A stretch of 32,384 nt of DNA from Methylocystis sp. (lineage in GTDB: Bacteria > Pseudomonadota > Alphaproteobacteria > Rhizobiales > Beijerinckiaceae), in NCBI GenBank assembly GCA_023253795.1, contig JALRFG010000006.1, forward strand, positions 1 through 32,384, in the 5' to 3' direction. The notes beneath the pieces were generated by a model. That model saw only the letters and a program-made list of their open reading frames with translations, searched no databases and was not told the DNA's origin. The position numbers were made by a program, and so were the translations under genes. Positions within the stretch are counted from its first letter, which is position 1. Every line of letters starts with the position of its first letter. Of the stretch, positions 1-9,476 are shown piece by piece.

Positions 1-377
<377 letters not shown>

Positions 378-905
378 CGCGGCGATTTTCTCACGCAGCT
401 CGCGCGCAAGCGCCGCGTCGAGCGAAACCAGCGGCTCGTCGAGCAGCAGCAGATCGGGTGCGATGGCGAGGGCGCGCGCCAGCGCGACGCGTCGCGCCAA
501 CCCGAGCGACAATTGTCGCGGAAAATGCGCAGCGTGTTCGGCGAGGCCCAGTTCGTCAAGCAATGCGGCGAGCGCGGCATCATGCGCTTGCGGCGCGGCG
601 ATGCGAAGATTGTCGATCACCGTGCGCCACGGCAGCAGGCGCGGCTCCTGAAAGACCATGCCGAGACGCCCATGCGCGGGCAGATGAATCTCGCCGTCGT
701 AATTCTGATCCAGCCCGGCGACGAGACGCAGCAGGGTCGTCTTGCCGCAACCGGACGGGCCGACGAGCGCGCCGACGGCGCCGACGGGCAGCGTCAGCCG
801 GAAATCCGCCAGCACATGATGCGCGACGCCATCGGCTCGCGTGTGATCCTTGCGACGGATCGCAAGATCAAGCGCCGACGCGCCAGCGTGAGACAGAGCG
901 TTCAA
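378..905 (-). CDS. ABC transporter ATP-binding protein (NitT/TauT/SsuB type), N-terminal ~175 aa only; the C-terminal part is replaced by CarB sequence
   Basis: Walker [11 protein letters not shown]-loop FQEPRLLPW, signature [15 protein letters not shown], Walker B LLLLDEP, D-loop SLDAAL. Likely TTG start at about 905, overlapping the permease 3' end. No H-loop before the frame enters CarB sequence. Confidence 0.8.
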
Positions 906-1602
906 GGGGCTGCACCAGCAGGGTTTCAACGATGAGCATCAACGCCACGAAGGGAAGGGCGTAGGCGAGCAGCAAACGGATGTCAAAGAGCTGAAACGCC
1001 ATATTGATTTCAAAGCCGACGCCATTGGGGCGACCGAGCAATTCGACGATCAGCACGATCTTCCACACCAGCGACAGGCCAGCGCGCGTCGCGGCGGCGA
1101 CATAGGGCGCAAGCTGCGGCGCGATGATGTGTCGAAACCGCGCCATCGGCGACAGGCGAAACGCCTGCGCCACATCGTCGAGTTGCGGATCGAGCGCGCG
1201 CGCGCCCTCGCGCAGCGTGACGACGGCGTTGGGCAGCTTGTTGAGCGCCACGGCGCCAATCGCCGCGACCTCGGTGAGCCCGGCCCAGATATAGGCGAGC
1301 ACGATGACGACGAGCGCCGGCAGATTGAGCAGCACAACCAGCCAGGGATCGAGCAGGCGATTGAGCGTGCGATGTCGACCCATCGCATAGCCGATCGCTG
1401 CGCCGAAACTCATGGCGAGCGCAAAGGCGGCGAGAACCCGCGCCAGCGTGATCGCAAGATTGGAGAACAGCGCGCCCGATTGCGCTTCGGCGACCATGGT
1501 TTCAAACACCGGGCCTGGTCCGGGCAGGCGGCGCGGATCGGCGAAGAGCGCCGCCGCCTGCCAAAGCGCAAGCAGCGCGGCGAGCGACAGCGCGCGGATC
1601 AT
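868..1602 (-). CDS. ABC transporter permease (SsuC/TauC-like)
   Basis: Hydrophobic 244-aa ORF with an EAA-loop-like region ([41 protein letters not shown]); overlaps the upstream SBP gene by 4 nt. Confidence 0.88.
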   Translation of the reverse strand: MIRALSLAALLALWQAAALFADPRRLPGPGPVFETMVAEAQSGALFSNLAITLARVLAAFALAMSFGAAIGYAMGRHRTLNRLLDPWLVVLLNLPALVVIVLAYIWAGLTEVAAIGAVALNKLPNAVVTLREGARALDPQLDDVAQAFRLSPMARFRHIIAPQLAPYVAAATRAGLSLVWKIVLIVELLGRPNGVGFEINMAFQLFDIRLLLAYALPFVALMLIVETLLVQPLERSVSRWRVGA

Positions 1603-2576
1603 GGCGCGCCGGCGTAGAAGGTTCCCGGCGGCAGCGTCTTGCCGGGGCCGACCAGTTTTTCGCCGCCGATCTCCGCCAGCACGTTGTAAAGCGCGGCGGC
1701 GTCGCGCGCCTCGTCGGCGACGCTGCGCTTCGGCGTCGCGGCGATATAGCGCTTGCGATAGAGATCAAGCGTCGCCGCGTCTTTCGCGCCGAGCCGTTGC
1801 GCGGCGATGTTCCACGCCTTGTCGTCGGTGGCGATCAGCGTTCGCGCTTTTGCGGCGATGGCGAAGAAGTTTTTGAGCGCGTCGGCGTGGGCGTGCGCGA
1901 AGCCCTCGTCGAAGACATAGCCGGTGATGACGACAGGGCCGGCCGCGCCGAGCTCTTTTTCGACTTCGGCGATTTCGATCGGCCGGGCGAAGCCCTTGCC
2001 TTCCAGATCGACGGCGAAGTTCCAGAACGCCAGCGCCGCATCGATCTCGCCTTCCTGCGCTTTTTGAGCGATCAGCGGCGGCGCGCCATAAACCAGCGTG
2101 GCGGATTTTTCGAGATCGACGCCATTCTTCAGCGCATAAGCTTTGAGCAGCAGCCAGCTTTTATCGAGCGGCCCGCCGGAGACGCCGAGTTTTTTGCCGG
2201 CGAGATCGGCGACGCTGCGGATGGCGGGATTTTTCGTCATCACGGCGCCGACGCCGGTGGAATAGGACGATAGGGTCAGTTTCGCGCCCTGGGCGCGCTC
2301 GCGCGCCACCCACAGCCAGTCGGAAACGATCAGATCGGCGCTTCCGCCCTGAAGGGCGATCTTGCCGGCCTCCGGCGTCGCCAGTTCAGTCGTCTCCAGC
2401 GTCAGTCCGGCGTCGCGATCGAGGCCGAAAGCCTTGATGACAGCGATCTCCCAGCTTGCCGTGCCGGTCTTTTGCAGGGCGAGGCGCAGGGTGTCGGCGG
2501 CCAGCGCCGGGGAGGCGACAAGAAAGACGGGGGCGAGCAGGAAGGCGGCGAGGAGAGGGGCGAGCAGGCGCTTCAT
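1599..2576 (-). CDS. ABC transporter substrate-binding protein (NitT/TauT family)
   Basis: Signal peptide MKRLLAPLLAAFLLAPVFLVASPALAA followed by an SBP-like fold (LQGGSADLIVSDWLWVARERAQGAKL, SVADLAGKKLGVSGGPLDKSW); operonic with the permease. Ligand cannot be inferred. Confidence 0.85.
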   Translation of the reverse strand: MKRLLAPLLAAFLLAPVFLVASPALAADTLRLALQKTGTASWEIAVIKAFGLDRDAGLTLETTELATPEAGKIALQGGSADLIVSDWLWVARERAQGAKLTLSSYSTGVGAVMTKNPAIRSVADLAGKKLGVSGGPLDKSWLLLKAYALKNGVDLEKSATLVYGAPPLIAQKAQEGEIDAALAFWNFAVDLEGKGFARPIEIAEVEKELGAAGPVVITGYVFDEGFAHAHADALKNFFAIAAKARTLIATDDKAWNIAAQRLGAKDAATLDLYRKRYIAATPKRSVADEARDAAALYNVLAEIGGEKLVGPGKTLPPGTFYAGAP

Positions 2577-2692
2577 GGGTTTTCCCGCATAAAAGAATGC
2601 TGTGCTCTTAGCTCAGGCCGCCGCCGGCGTCATCTGCCATTGGCGGCTGGCTGGCCCGCGCATCCTTTCTCGAATCACGTTAAAGTGCGGCC

Positions 2693-4708
2693 ATGGCCAC
2701 TAAATCCGACCTCTTCGGCGGCGCGCCCCGCAGGGCCGCCGCGCCCAAACCCGCCGCCAAAACCGGACCCGCTGAATATTCCGCCGCGTCCATCGAAGTC
2801 CTCGAAGGGCTGGAGCCGGTGCGCCGGCGTCCCGGCATGTATATTGGCGGAACCGACGAAGCCGCGATGCATCACCTCTTCGCCGAGGTGCTCGACAACG
2901 CCATGGACGAGGCGGTCGCCGGCCACGCCACCTTCATCGAGGTGACGCTGGAGACCGACGGCTGGCTGAGCGTGAGCGACAATGGTCGCGGCATTCCGGT
3001 CGGTCCGCATCCCAAGATGAAGGACAAATCGGCGCTGGAAGTGGTGATGACCGTGCTCCATGCCGGCGGCAAATTCGATTCCGGCGCCTATCAGACATCG
3101 GGCGGCCTGCACGGCGTCGGCGTATCGGTCGTCAACGCTTTGTCGGAAAAACTTGAGGTTGAGGTGGCGACAGGCGGCCAGCTTTATCGTCAGGAGTTTT
3201 CGCGCGGTCTGCCGCTTGGCAAACTTGTCGAACTGGGGCGGATCGCCAACCGGCGCGGCACGAAAGTGCGCTTCAAACCCGATGCGCAGATTTTTGGCGC
3301 ACAGGCGCATTGGAAGCCGGCGCGACTGTTTCGCATGTCGCGCTCCAAAGCCTATCTGTTTGGCGGCGTCGAAATTCGCTGGCGCTGCGATCCTGCGCTG
3401 ATTGACGCGGGATCGGATATTCCCGCTGAAGCGGTGTTGCGCTTTCCCGGCGGCCTCAAGGATTATCTGGCGCGTGAAATTCAAGGCAAGGAGTCGGTCA
3501 CCGATCAGCCTTTCGTCGGCAAGGTGACGCGCGAAGGCGGCCATGGTTCGCTCGAATGGGCGGTGGCGTGGCTCGCCGACGATGACGGATTCGTTCATTC
3601 CTACTGCAACACGATTCCCACGCCCGATGGCGGCACGCATGAAGCGGGTTTCCGTTCGGCGCTGACCAAGGCGTTGCGCGATCACGCCGACCGCATCGGA
3701 CAGGCGAAGCGCGCGAAAGACGTGACCGCCGACGATCTGATGGGTCAATCGGCGGCGATGATCTCGGTGTTTATTCGCGAGCCGGAGTTTCAGGGCCAGA
3801 ACAAGAGCCGACTGATGACGGTCGAGGCGTCGCGCATTGTCGAAAGCGCGGTGCGCGACGCCTTCGATCACTGGCTGGCGGGCGCGCCGTCGCAGGCGAA
3901 CAAGCTGCTCGATTTCGCGATCGAACGCGCCGAGGAGCGGCTGCGTCGTCGCGCCGAAAAGGATGTCGCGCGCAAAACCGCGACGCGCAAATTGCGCCTG
4001 CCCGGCAAGCTCGTCGATTGCACCAATAATTCGACTGAAGGCTCGGAGCTTTTCATCGTCGAAGGCGATTCCGCCGGCGGCTCGGCCAAGGAGGCGCGTA
4101 ATCGCGCGACGCAAGCGGTGCTGCCGTTGCGCGGCAAGATCCTCAATGTCGCCTCCGCAACCAAGGACAAGCTGCACGCCAATCAGCAACTCGCCGATCT
4201 GACGCAGGCGCTGGGCTGCGGTCTCGGCGCCCATTATCGCGAAGAGGATTTGCGTTACGGAAAAGTGATCGTGATGACCGACGCGGATGTTGACGGCGCG
4301 CATATCGCTTCGTTGCTGATCACGTTCTTTTATCGGCAGATGCCGCGTCTGATCGAGGGCGGCCATCTCTATCTGGCGCAGCCGCCGCTCTACAAGCTGA
4401 CGCAGGGCGCCAAAACCGTCTATGCGCGCGACAATGAACATCGCGAAGAGCTTGAGCGCACCGAGCTCACCGGCAAGGGCAAGATCGAGGTCAATCGCTT
4501 CAAGGGTCTCGGCGAAATGAGCGCCGCGCAGTTGAAGGAAACGACGATGGACCCGACCAAGCGCACGCTGCTCAAAGTGGTTCTCGCTGGCGAGGAGCGC
4601 GAGGAAACAGCCGATTGCGTCGAGCGATTGATGGGCAACAAGCCGGAAGCGCGCTTCGCCTTCATTCAGGAAACGGCGGCTTTCGCCGCCGAGCTGGTTG
4701 ATATCTGA
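2693..4708 (+). CDS. parE: DNA topoisomerase IV subunit B
   Basis: GHKL ATPase motifs (LDNAMDEA, DNGRGIPVGPHPK, GGLHGVGVSVVNALS), TOPRIM (EGDSAGGSAKEARNR, MTDADVDGAHI), C-terminal RFKGLGEM. Confidence 0.96.
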   Translation: MATKSDLFGGAPRRAAAPKPAAKTGPAEYSAASIEVLEGLEPVRRRPGMYIGGTDEAAMHHLFAEVLDNAMDEAVAGHATFIEVTLETDGWLSVSDNGRGIPVGPHPKMKDKSALEVVMTVLHAGGKFDSGAYQTSGGLHGVGVSVVNALSEKLEVEVATGGQLYRQEFSRGLPLGKLVELGRIANRRGTKVRFKPDAQIFGAQAHWKPARLFRMSRSKAYLFGGVEIRWRCDPALIDAGSDIPAEAVLRFPGGLKDYLAREIQGKESVTDQPFVGKVTREGGHGSLEWAVAWLADDDGFVHSYCNTIPTPDGGTHEAGFRSALTKALRDHADRIGQAKRAKDVTADDLMGQSAAMISVFIREPEFQGQNKSRLMTVEASRIVESAVRDAFDHWLAGAPSQANKLLDFAIERAEERLRRRAEKDVARKTATRKLRLPGKLVDCTNNSTEGSELFIVEGDSAGGSAKEARNRATQAVLPLRGKILNVASATKDKLHANQQLADLTQALGCGLGAHYREEDLRYGKVIVMTDADVDGAHIASLLITFFYRQMPRLIEGGHLYLAQPPLYKLTQGAKTVYARDNEHREELERTELTGKGKIEVNRFKGLGEMSAAQLKETTMDPTKRTLLKVVLAGEEREETADCVERLMGNKPEARFAFIQETAAFAAELVDI

Positions 4709-5799
4709 TGTCGAACGGCCAGCGCAGCATGAATCTGGACGCCGCATCGGCGCAGTCGGTCGTCGCGCCGACGGAGACGGATGCGACGAAGGATCAGGCC
4801 TATGCGCTGGAGCGTATGCAGCTTGCGCTCGACGCCGGCCGCACGGGCGTATGGGACTGGAACCTCATCACCGGTGAAGTGCATCTCGATGCGCGTGTGC
4901 GGCAATTATGGGGGTTCGACGACACGACGCCGGCAAGCCTCGATATTTTTCGCAACGCTTTACATCCGCAGGATCGCAAGCGCTCGCGCGAGGCGGTGGA
5001 GACAGCGCTCGATCCCGAACATGATGGCGATTACGAAATTGAATATCGGGTGATTGGCCTGAAGGATAAGGTCGAGCGCTGGGTGTCGATCCGTGGCCGC
5101 ACCTTTTTTGAAAACGGTCGTCCGATCCGCATTCTTGGCACGGCGCGCGACATCACCGGCCGCAAACAGCGCGAACAGCATGTGCGCGTGTTGTTGCGCG
5201 AACTCGTGCATCGTTCCAAAAATCTACTTGCCGTCGTTCAGGCGATGTCGCGCCAGACGGCGGCGGGCTCACCCTCTGTTGAGGAGTTTCAGCGCAAATT
5301 CGGCGCGCGCCTGCAGGCCTTGTCGATGGCGCATGATCTGCTGATTTCGCAGGATTGGCGCGGCGCCGCGATGCATGATCTGGTGCGCGCGCAAATGGCT
5401 TATTGCCTTGATGTCGCCAAAGATGATCTGGCGCAGCGCGCATTGATCGAAGGGCCGAAGCTGATGCTGAAGCCGGAAGCCGCGCAAAATATCGGCCTCG
5501 CCTTGCATGAACTCGCCACCAATGCCTTGGCTTATGGCGCGCTGTCGCGCCCCGATGGCGCGGTGTCGTTGAAATGGGGCCTTGAAGATGGCCGTTTAAA
5601 CATCGAATGGCGTGAGAGCGGCGGGCCGTCGGTGGCGACGCCGCCGCGTGAGGGTTTTGGCCACAAGGTCGTCAAGCGCCTTGTCGCGCTGGCGCTCGAT
5701 GGCGAAGCGACGCTGAATTTTCCGCCTGATGGTCTGGTGTGGACGTTATCGATCCCGGCGAGCTTCGCCATGACGAAGGCCGAGCCAGCGCCTTTGTAA
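4708..5799 (+). CDS. PAS domain-containing HWE-family sensor histidine kinase
   Basis: PAS_3-like N-terminus (GVWDWNLITGEVHLD...); H-box LLRELVHRSKNLLAVVQAMSRQT; N-box NIGLALHELATNALAYGALS; C-terminal WRESGGP...GFGHKVVKRL typical of HWE kinases. Confidence 0.92.
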   Translation: MSNGQRSMNLDAASAQSVVAPTETDATKDQAYALERMQLALDAGRTGVWDWNLITGEVHLDARVRQLWGFDDTTPASLDIFRNALHPQDRKRSREAVETALDPEHDGDYEIEYRVIGLKDKVERWVSIRGRTFFENGRPIRILGTARDITGRKQREQHVRVLLRELVHRSKNLLAVVQAMSRQTAAGSPSVEEFQRKFGARLQALSMAHDLLISQDWRGAAMHDLVRAQMAYCLDVAKDDLAQRALIEGPKLMLKPEAAQNIGLALHELATNALAYGALSRPDGAVSLKWGLEDGRLNIEWRESGGPSVATPPREGFGHKVVKRLVALALDGEATLNFPPDGLVWTLSIPASFAMTKAEPAPL

Positions 5800-5810
5800 T
5801 CAGCGCCAGT

Positions 5811-6212
5811 CTATCTCAAAAAATCGATCAGCGGTCCGATCAGCGGCGCATCGGCGGGCGGCATGTCATATTTCCGCAGATCGCGCGCATGCGCCCATTT
5901 GATGTTTTGCCCTTCCGCGGGAACGACAAGTCCGTCCCATTTGCGGCAGACATAAAGCGGCATCAGCAAATGAAAATCATCATAGGCGTGGCTGGCGAAG
6001 GTTAGCGGCGCGAGACAGGGTTCGCAGACATCGATGCTCAACTCTTCCTTGAGTTCTCGCGCCAATGCACGTTCCGGTCGTTCTCCGGGATCCAGCTTGC
6101 CGCCGGGAAATTCCCACAGGCCAGCAAGTTGTTTGCCTTCGGGGCGTTGTGCGATGAGCACGCGATTATCCGCGTCGATGAGCGCGGCGGCGACAACCAA
6201 AAGTAGTTTCAT
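5811..6212 (-). CDS. mutT: NUDIX hydrolase, MutT-like (8-oxo-dGTP diphosphatase candidate)
   Basis: Nudix box GGKLDPGERPERALARELKEEL; LIAQRPEGKQLAGLWEFPGGK. Confidence 0.92.
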   Translation of the reverse strand: MKLLLVVAAALIDADNRVLIAQRPEGKQLAGLWEFPGGKLDPGERPERALARELKEELSIDVCEPCLAPLTFASHAYDDFHLLMPLYVCRKWDGLVVPAEGQNIKWAHARDLRKYDMPPADAPLIGPLIDFLR

Positions 6213-6477
6213 GCCGTTGATTATATCAGCTTTTCAGCGTGCCGACAGGGGATGATCGTCAACGTTGGCGCGGGATTTTGCGCGGTGGACGCCGCATTGC
6301 AGACGGGCTGGGAATATTGCCCTTTAGGGCGCATCGTGTCACACGGGACAGGATCGTCGATGCATGATGCGGCATGGCGCGCGCGTCATGACTGCTTAAA
6401 AAACCGGCGGGAGAATGGACCTCTTCAGGGTTGTCTCCGTGAGCCGGGCAGATGGCGATACATTCGGAGGAGAACGC

Positions 6478-6777
6478 ATGAAGAAGATAGTTGTCGCACT
6501 GGCGCTCGCCAGCGTGTGCATTCCGTCGCTTTCCCAGGCGCAGGTCAAGATCGACATGAGCAAGGTCACCTGCAGCGAAGTGCTGGCGATGCCGCAGGTG
6601 GATCAGACAGATTTCGGCGCCTTTGTGAGCGGCTGGTTCGCACAGAAGGCCGGTCGCACCTACATCGACATGGGGCTGTTTCGCAAGAACACGGCGAGCG
6701 TGATGAGCTGGTGCAAGTTCAATCCGTCCGACTCCGTCATGGCGGCGATCGAACGCGCCGTTGGACAGAAGAAGTAA
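6478..6777 (+). CDS. HdeA-like small secreted protein (copy 1)
   Basis: Signal peptide MKKIVVALALASVCIPSLSQAQ; two Cys in HdeA-type positions (KVTCSEVLAM ... MSWCKFNPSDSVMAAIERA); GGAGGAGAA RBS upstream. Confidence 0.78.
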   Translation: MKKIVVALALASVCIPSLSQAQVKIDMSKVTCSEVLAMPQVDQTDFGAFVSGWFAQKAGRTYIDMGLFRKNTASVMSWCKFNPSDSVMAAIERAVGQKK

Positions 6778-6796
6778 CAGGGAGATCGTGACGATC

Positions 6797-7102
6797 ATGA
6801 ATCGCAAACTCATTCTCGCCGGCTTTGCCGCCGCTGCCGCCGTCGCTCTCCCTTTTGCGACGCCCGTTAATGCGCAGGTCACCATTGAGATGGCCGACAT
6901 CACCTGCAAGGACTTCGCCGGTTACGATGCGGAGACCCAGGATTTTATCGGCAACTGGATGCGTGGCTATTGGATGTCTTCGAAGAACCTTACGGTGATC
7001 GACTCCAAATATGTGAAGCGCAACACCGACAAGATCGCGCGTTACTGCACGAAAATGCCAAAAGCCAAGCTGATGGACGCCATTCAGAAGAACGCCCGCT
7101 AA
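6797..7102 (+). CDS. HdeA-like small secreted protein (copy 2)
   Basis: Signal peptide MNRKLILAGFAAAAAVALPFATPVNAQ; ADITCKDFAGYD ... IARYCTKMPKAKLMDAIQKNAR; same architecture as the preceding ORF. Confidence 0.78.
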   Translation: MNRKLILAGFAAAAAVALPFATPVNAQVTIEMADITCKDFAGYDAETQDFIGNWMRGYWMSSKNLTVIDSKYVKRNTDKIARYCTKMPKAKLMDAIQKNAR

Positions 7103-7110
7103 AAAATAAA

Positions 7111-7130
7111 ACCCGGCCAATTGGCCGGGT
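7111..7130. terminator. Bidirectional Rho-independent terminator between convergent hdeA-like (+) and argJ (-)
   Basis: Perfect palindrome ACCCGGCCAATTGGCCGGGT flanked by AAAAAATAAA on the left and TTTTTATTT on the right. Confidence 0.88.
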
Positions 7131-7158
7131 TTTTTATTTGTGCAAACTGCGCGGCGCG

Positions 7159-8406
7159 TTAGCTGCGGTAATCGCCATTGATGGCGACATATTCCTTGGT
7201 CAGATCGCAGGTCCACACCGTTGCAGCGCCCGCGCCAACGCCGATGTCGGCGTTGATGACAATGTTCTGGCGCTTCATGATCTCGGAGACTTCCGCTTCA
7301 TTATAGGAAGGATCGCGCAGGCCCTGATGCGCGACGCGCACGCCGCCGAACCAGATCGAGAGCTTGTCGCGATCGGCTTTCTCGCCTGCTTTGCCGACCG
7401 CCATCACGACGCGGCCCCAATTAGCGTCTTCGCCGGCGATGGCTGTTTTGACCAATGGTGAATTGGCGATGGAGAGCGCAATGCGTTTCGCCGCTCTGGC
7501 GTTTTCCGCGCCTGTCACTGTCACTTCGACAAATTTGCGGGCGCCTTCGCCGTCTTTCACCACCTGCTGCGCAAGGTCGAGCAGAACTTCTGACAGCGCG
7601 CGTTTGAACTGCAGCAGACGCCGGTCCGACGCCTCATCGATTTTCGGCGCGCCGCGCTTCTTTGCGGCGCCCGTGGCGAAAAGCATCAATGTGTCCGATG
7701 TCGATGTGTCGCTGTCGACGGTGATGGCGTTGAACGACCCCTGCACGGCCTTCGACAGCATCGCTTGCAACGCCTCGGCGCCAATCGGCGCATCGGTGAA
7801 GATAAAGGACAGCATCGTCGCCATATCGGGAGCGATCATGCCGGCGCCTTTGGCGATGCCGCTGATCGTCACATCAACGCCGCCAATCATTGTTTTGCGC
7901 GTCGCCAGTTTGGGGAAGGTGTCGGTGGTCATGATCGCACGCGCTGCGTCCTGCCAGGCGTCGGGGCGTGCGTTGCGGGCGAGCGTGTCGAGAACGCCGT
8001 TGAATTTCGTCGCGTCAAGCGGTTCGCCAATCACGCCAGTAGAGGCGAGAAACACCTGTTTTTCATTGGCGTCTGCGGCGGCGGCGGCGAGTTGCGCCGA
8101 AAGCTTGACGGCCTGCGCGCCAACCTTGCCGGTGAATGCGTTGGCGTTGCCGGAGTTCACCAGCAGCACCCGCGCTTTGCCGCCCTTCAGTTTGGCGCGG
8201 CACCAGTCGACGGGCGCCGAAGGGCATTTCGATTTTGTGAAAACGCCGGCGACCGTCGCGCCTTCGTCCATCAGCGCCAGCATCACATCGGTGCGGCCGG
8301 CGTAACGCACGCCCGCCATGCCGGCGGCGAAACGCACGCCGTCCAGCGGCGGAATGTCGGGCGTTGTTTTGGGTGCGAGCGGAGAAAGCGGGGCGTCATG
8401 GGCCAT
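7159..8406 (-). CDS. argJ: Bifunctional glutamate N-acetyltransferase / amino-acid acetyltransferase
   Basis: [13 protein letters not shown]...[46 protein letters not shown], autocleavage region [16 protein letters not shown]-terminal [16 protein letters not shown]. Start taken at internal Met (8406). Confidence 0.95.
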   Translation of the reverse strand: MAHDAPLSPLAPKTTPDIPPLDGVRFAAGMAGVRYAGRTDVMLALMDEGATVAGVFTKSKCPSAPVDWCRAKLKGGKARVLLVNSGNANAFTGKVGAQAVKLSAQLAAAAADANEKQVFLASTGVIGEPLDATKFNGVLDTLARNARPDAWQDAARAIMTTDTFPKLATRKTMIGGVDVTISGIAKGAGMIAPDMATMLSFIFTDAPIGAEALQAMLSKAVQGSFNAITVDSDTSTSDTLMLFATGAAKKRGAPKIDEASDRRLLQFKRALSEVLLDLAQQVVKDGEGARKFVEVTVTGAENARAAKRIALSIANSPLVKTAIAGEDANWGRVVMAVGKAGEKADRDKLSIWFGGVRVAHQGLRDPSYNEAEVSEIMKRQNIVINADIGVGAGAATVWTCDLTKEYVAINGDYRS

Positions 8407-8492
8407 CGGCGAAACCTTGCTGCAATCGGACGCGGCGTATGACCGCGTCACTGCCGTCGCCCGAATTTATACTACCAAAAAACAGGGAAAAG

Positions 8493-8519
8493 ACGCCGGC
8501 GCGTATGACGCGCCGGCGT
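8493..8519 (-). terminator. Rho-independent terminator downstream of the PpiC gene
   Basis: 12-bp perfect stem ACGCCGGCGCGT / ACGCGCCGGCGT with 3-nt loop; on the minus strand followed by CTTTTCCCTGTTTTTTGG. Confidence 0.75.
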
Positions 8520-8525
8520 TAATGC

Positions 8526-9383
8526 TTACTTCTTCGGGGCGGCGGCGGCGGGCGCCGGCGGCGGATCGGTGCGCTCAACCTTGGCGCTCTCGCGCAGCTT
8601 CAGCACCAATTCGCTCTGCGCCTTCTGCACAACGTAACGCGCAACCTGATCCTTGATCTGATCGAGCGGCGGGAAGGTCTTCGGACGCGTTTGATCCAGC
8701 TTGATGATGTGCCAGCCAAATTGCGATTTCACCGGCTCGGAAAGCTGGCCCGGCTGCAGCTTCGCCGCCGCATCGGCGAATTCCGGCACCATGCGGTCCT
8801 TGGTGAACCAGCCGAGATCGCCGCCCTTGGAGCCCGGATCCTTCGACATTTCGTCGGCGACCTTGGCGAAATCTTCGCCGCTCTTGATGCGGGCCAGCGC
8901 TTTCTTGGCTTCTTCCTCGGTGGGGACGAGAATGTGATGTGCGTGAAATTCCGTCTCCGGTTTCTGGTTTTTCGCCGCCTCATCATAGGTCTGCTTGATC
9001 GCCGCATCGGTCGCCGCCGATTTCGCAACATTGCCGAGCAGCGTCTCCATCAGCGCCTTGTCGCGCAGATAGGCGAGTTTTTTGGCGAAGTCCGGCGTTT
9101 CGCCGAGCTTGTCAGCCTGCGCCTTCTGCACCACCAATTGTTCGTCGATCAGAAAATCGAGCACGTAAGCTTCGCGCGCCTTGCCTTCGAGCTGACGCGG
9201 AATGCCCGGGCCGAGGTCGTCCATCGCCATTTTAACGTCGTCATCGGTGATCTCGACGCCGTTGACCTTGGCGAGAACCTTGGCCTGCGCAGGCGCGACG
9301 CTCGCCGCAACGAGCAGGGCAAGTCCCATCGCGCCAAAGGCGGCGCGGGTCACGAAATGCGCATTTCCTTGAATTTTCAACAT
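8526..9383 (-). CDS. PpiC-type peptidyl-prolyl cis-trans isomerase (parvulin/SurA-like), exported
   Basis: Signal peptide; parvulin motifs HAHHILVPTEEEAKKAL, GSKGGDLGWFTKDRMVPEFADAA, SQFGWHIIKLD. Confidence 0.93.
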   Translation of the reverse strand: MLKIQGNAHFVTRAAFGAMGLALLVAASVAPAQAKVLAKVNGVEITDDDVKMAMDDLGPGIPRQLEGKAREAYVLDFLIDEQLVVQKAQADKLGETPDFAKKLAYLRDKALMETLLGNVAKSAATDAAIKQTYDEAAKNQKPETEFHAHHILVPTEEEAKKALARIKSGEDFAKVADEMSKDPGSKGGDLGWFTKDRMVPEFADAAAKLQPGQLSEPVKSQFGWHIIKLDQTRPKTFPPLDQIKDQVARYVVQKAQSELVLKLRESAKVERTDPPPAPAAAAPKK

Positions 9384-9476
9384 GAACGGGCTCCAGAGAA
9401 CGGGGCGGAACACCCCAGATAGGCGGCGGGCGGCCTCATCACAAGGAGGCGCCAGCGCAGGAAGAACAGTCTGTTT

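Noticed and set aside
868-2576. Possibility that the ABC importer is a lanthanide, taurine or nitrate transporter specifically
   Set aside because: SBP family membership alone does not give the ligand, and no diagnostic neighbouring enzymes are present.
2675-4747. 690-aa minus-strand ORF covering all of parE
   Set aside because: Shadow ORF from high-GC codon bias opposite a convincing parE; low-complexity Arg/His-rich translation with no recognisable domain.
6252-6791. 179-aa ORF overlapping the first HdeA-like gene
   Set aside because: Out of frame with the well-supported secreted protein and lacking an evident domain.
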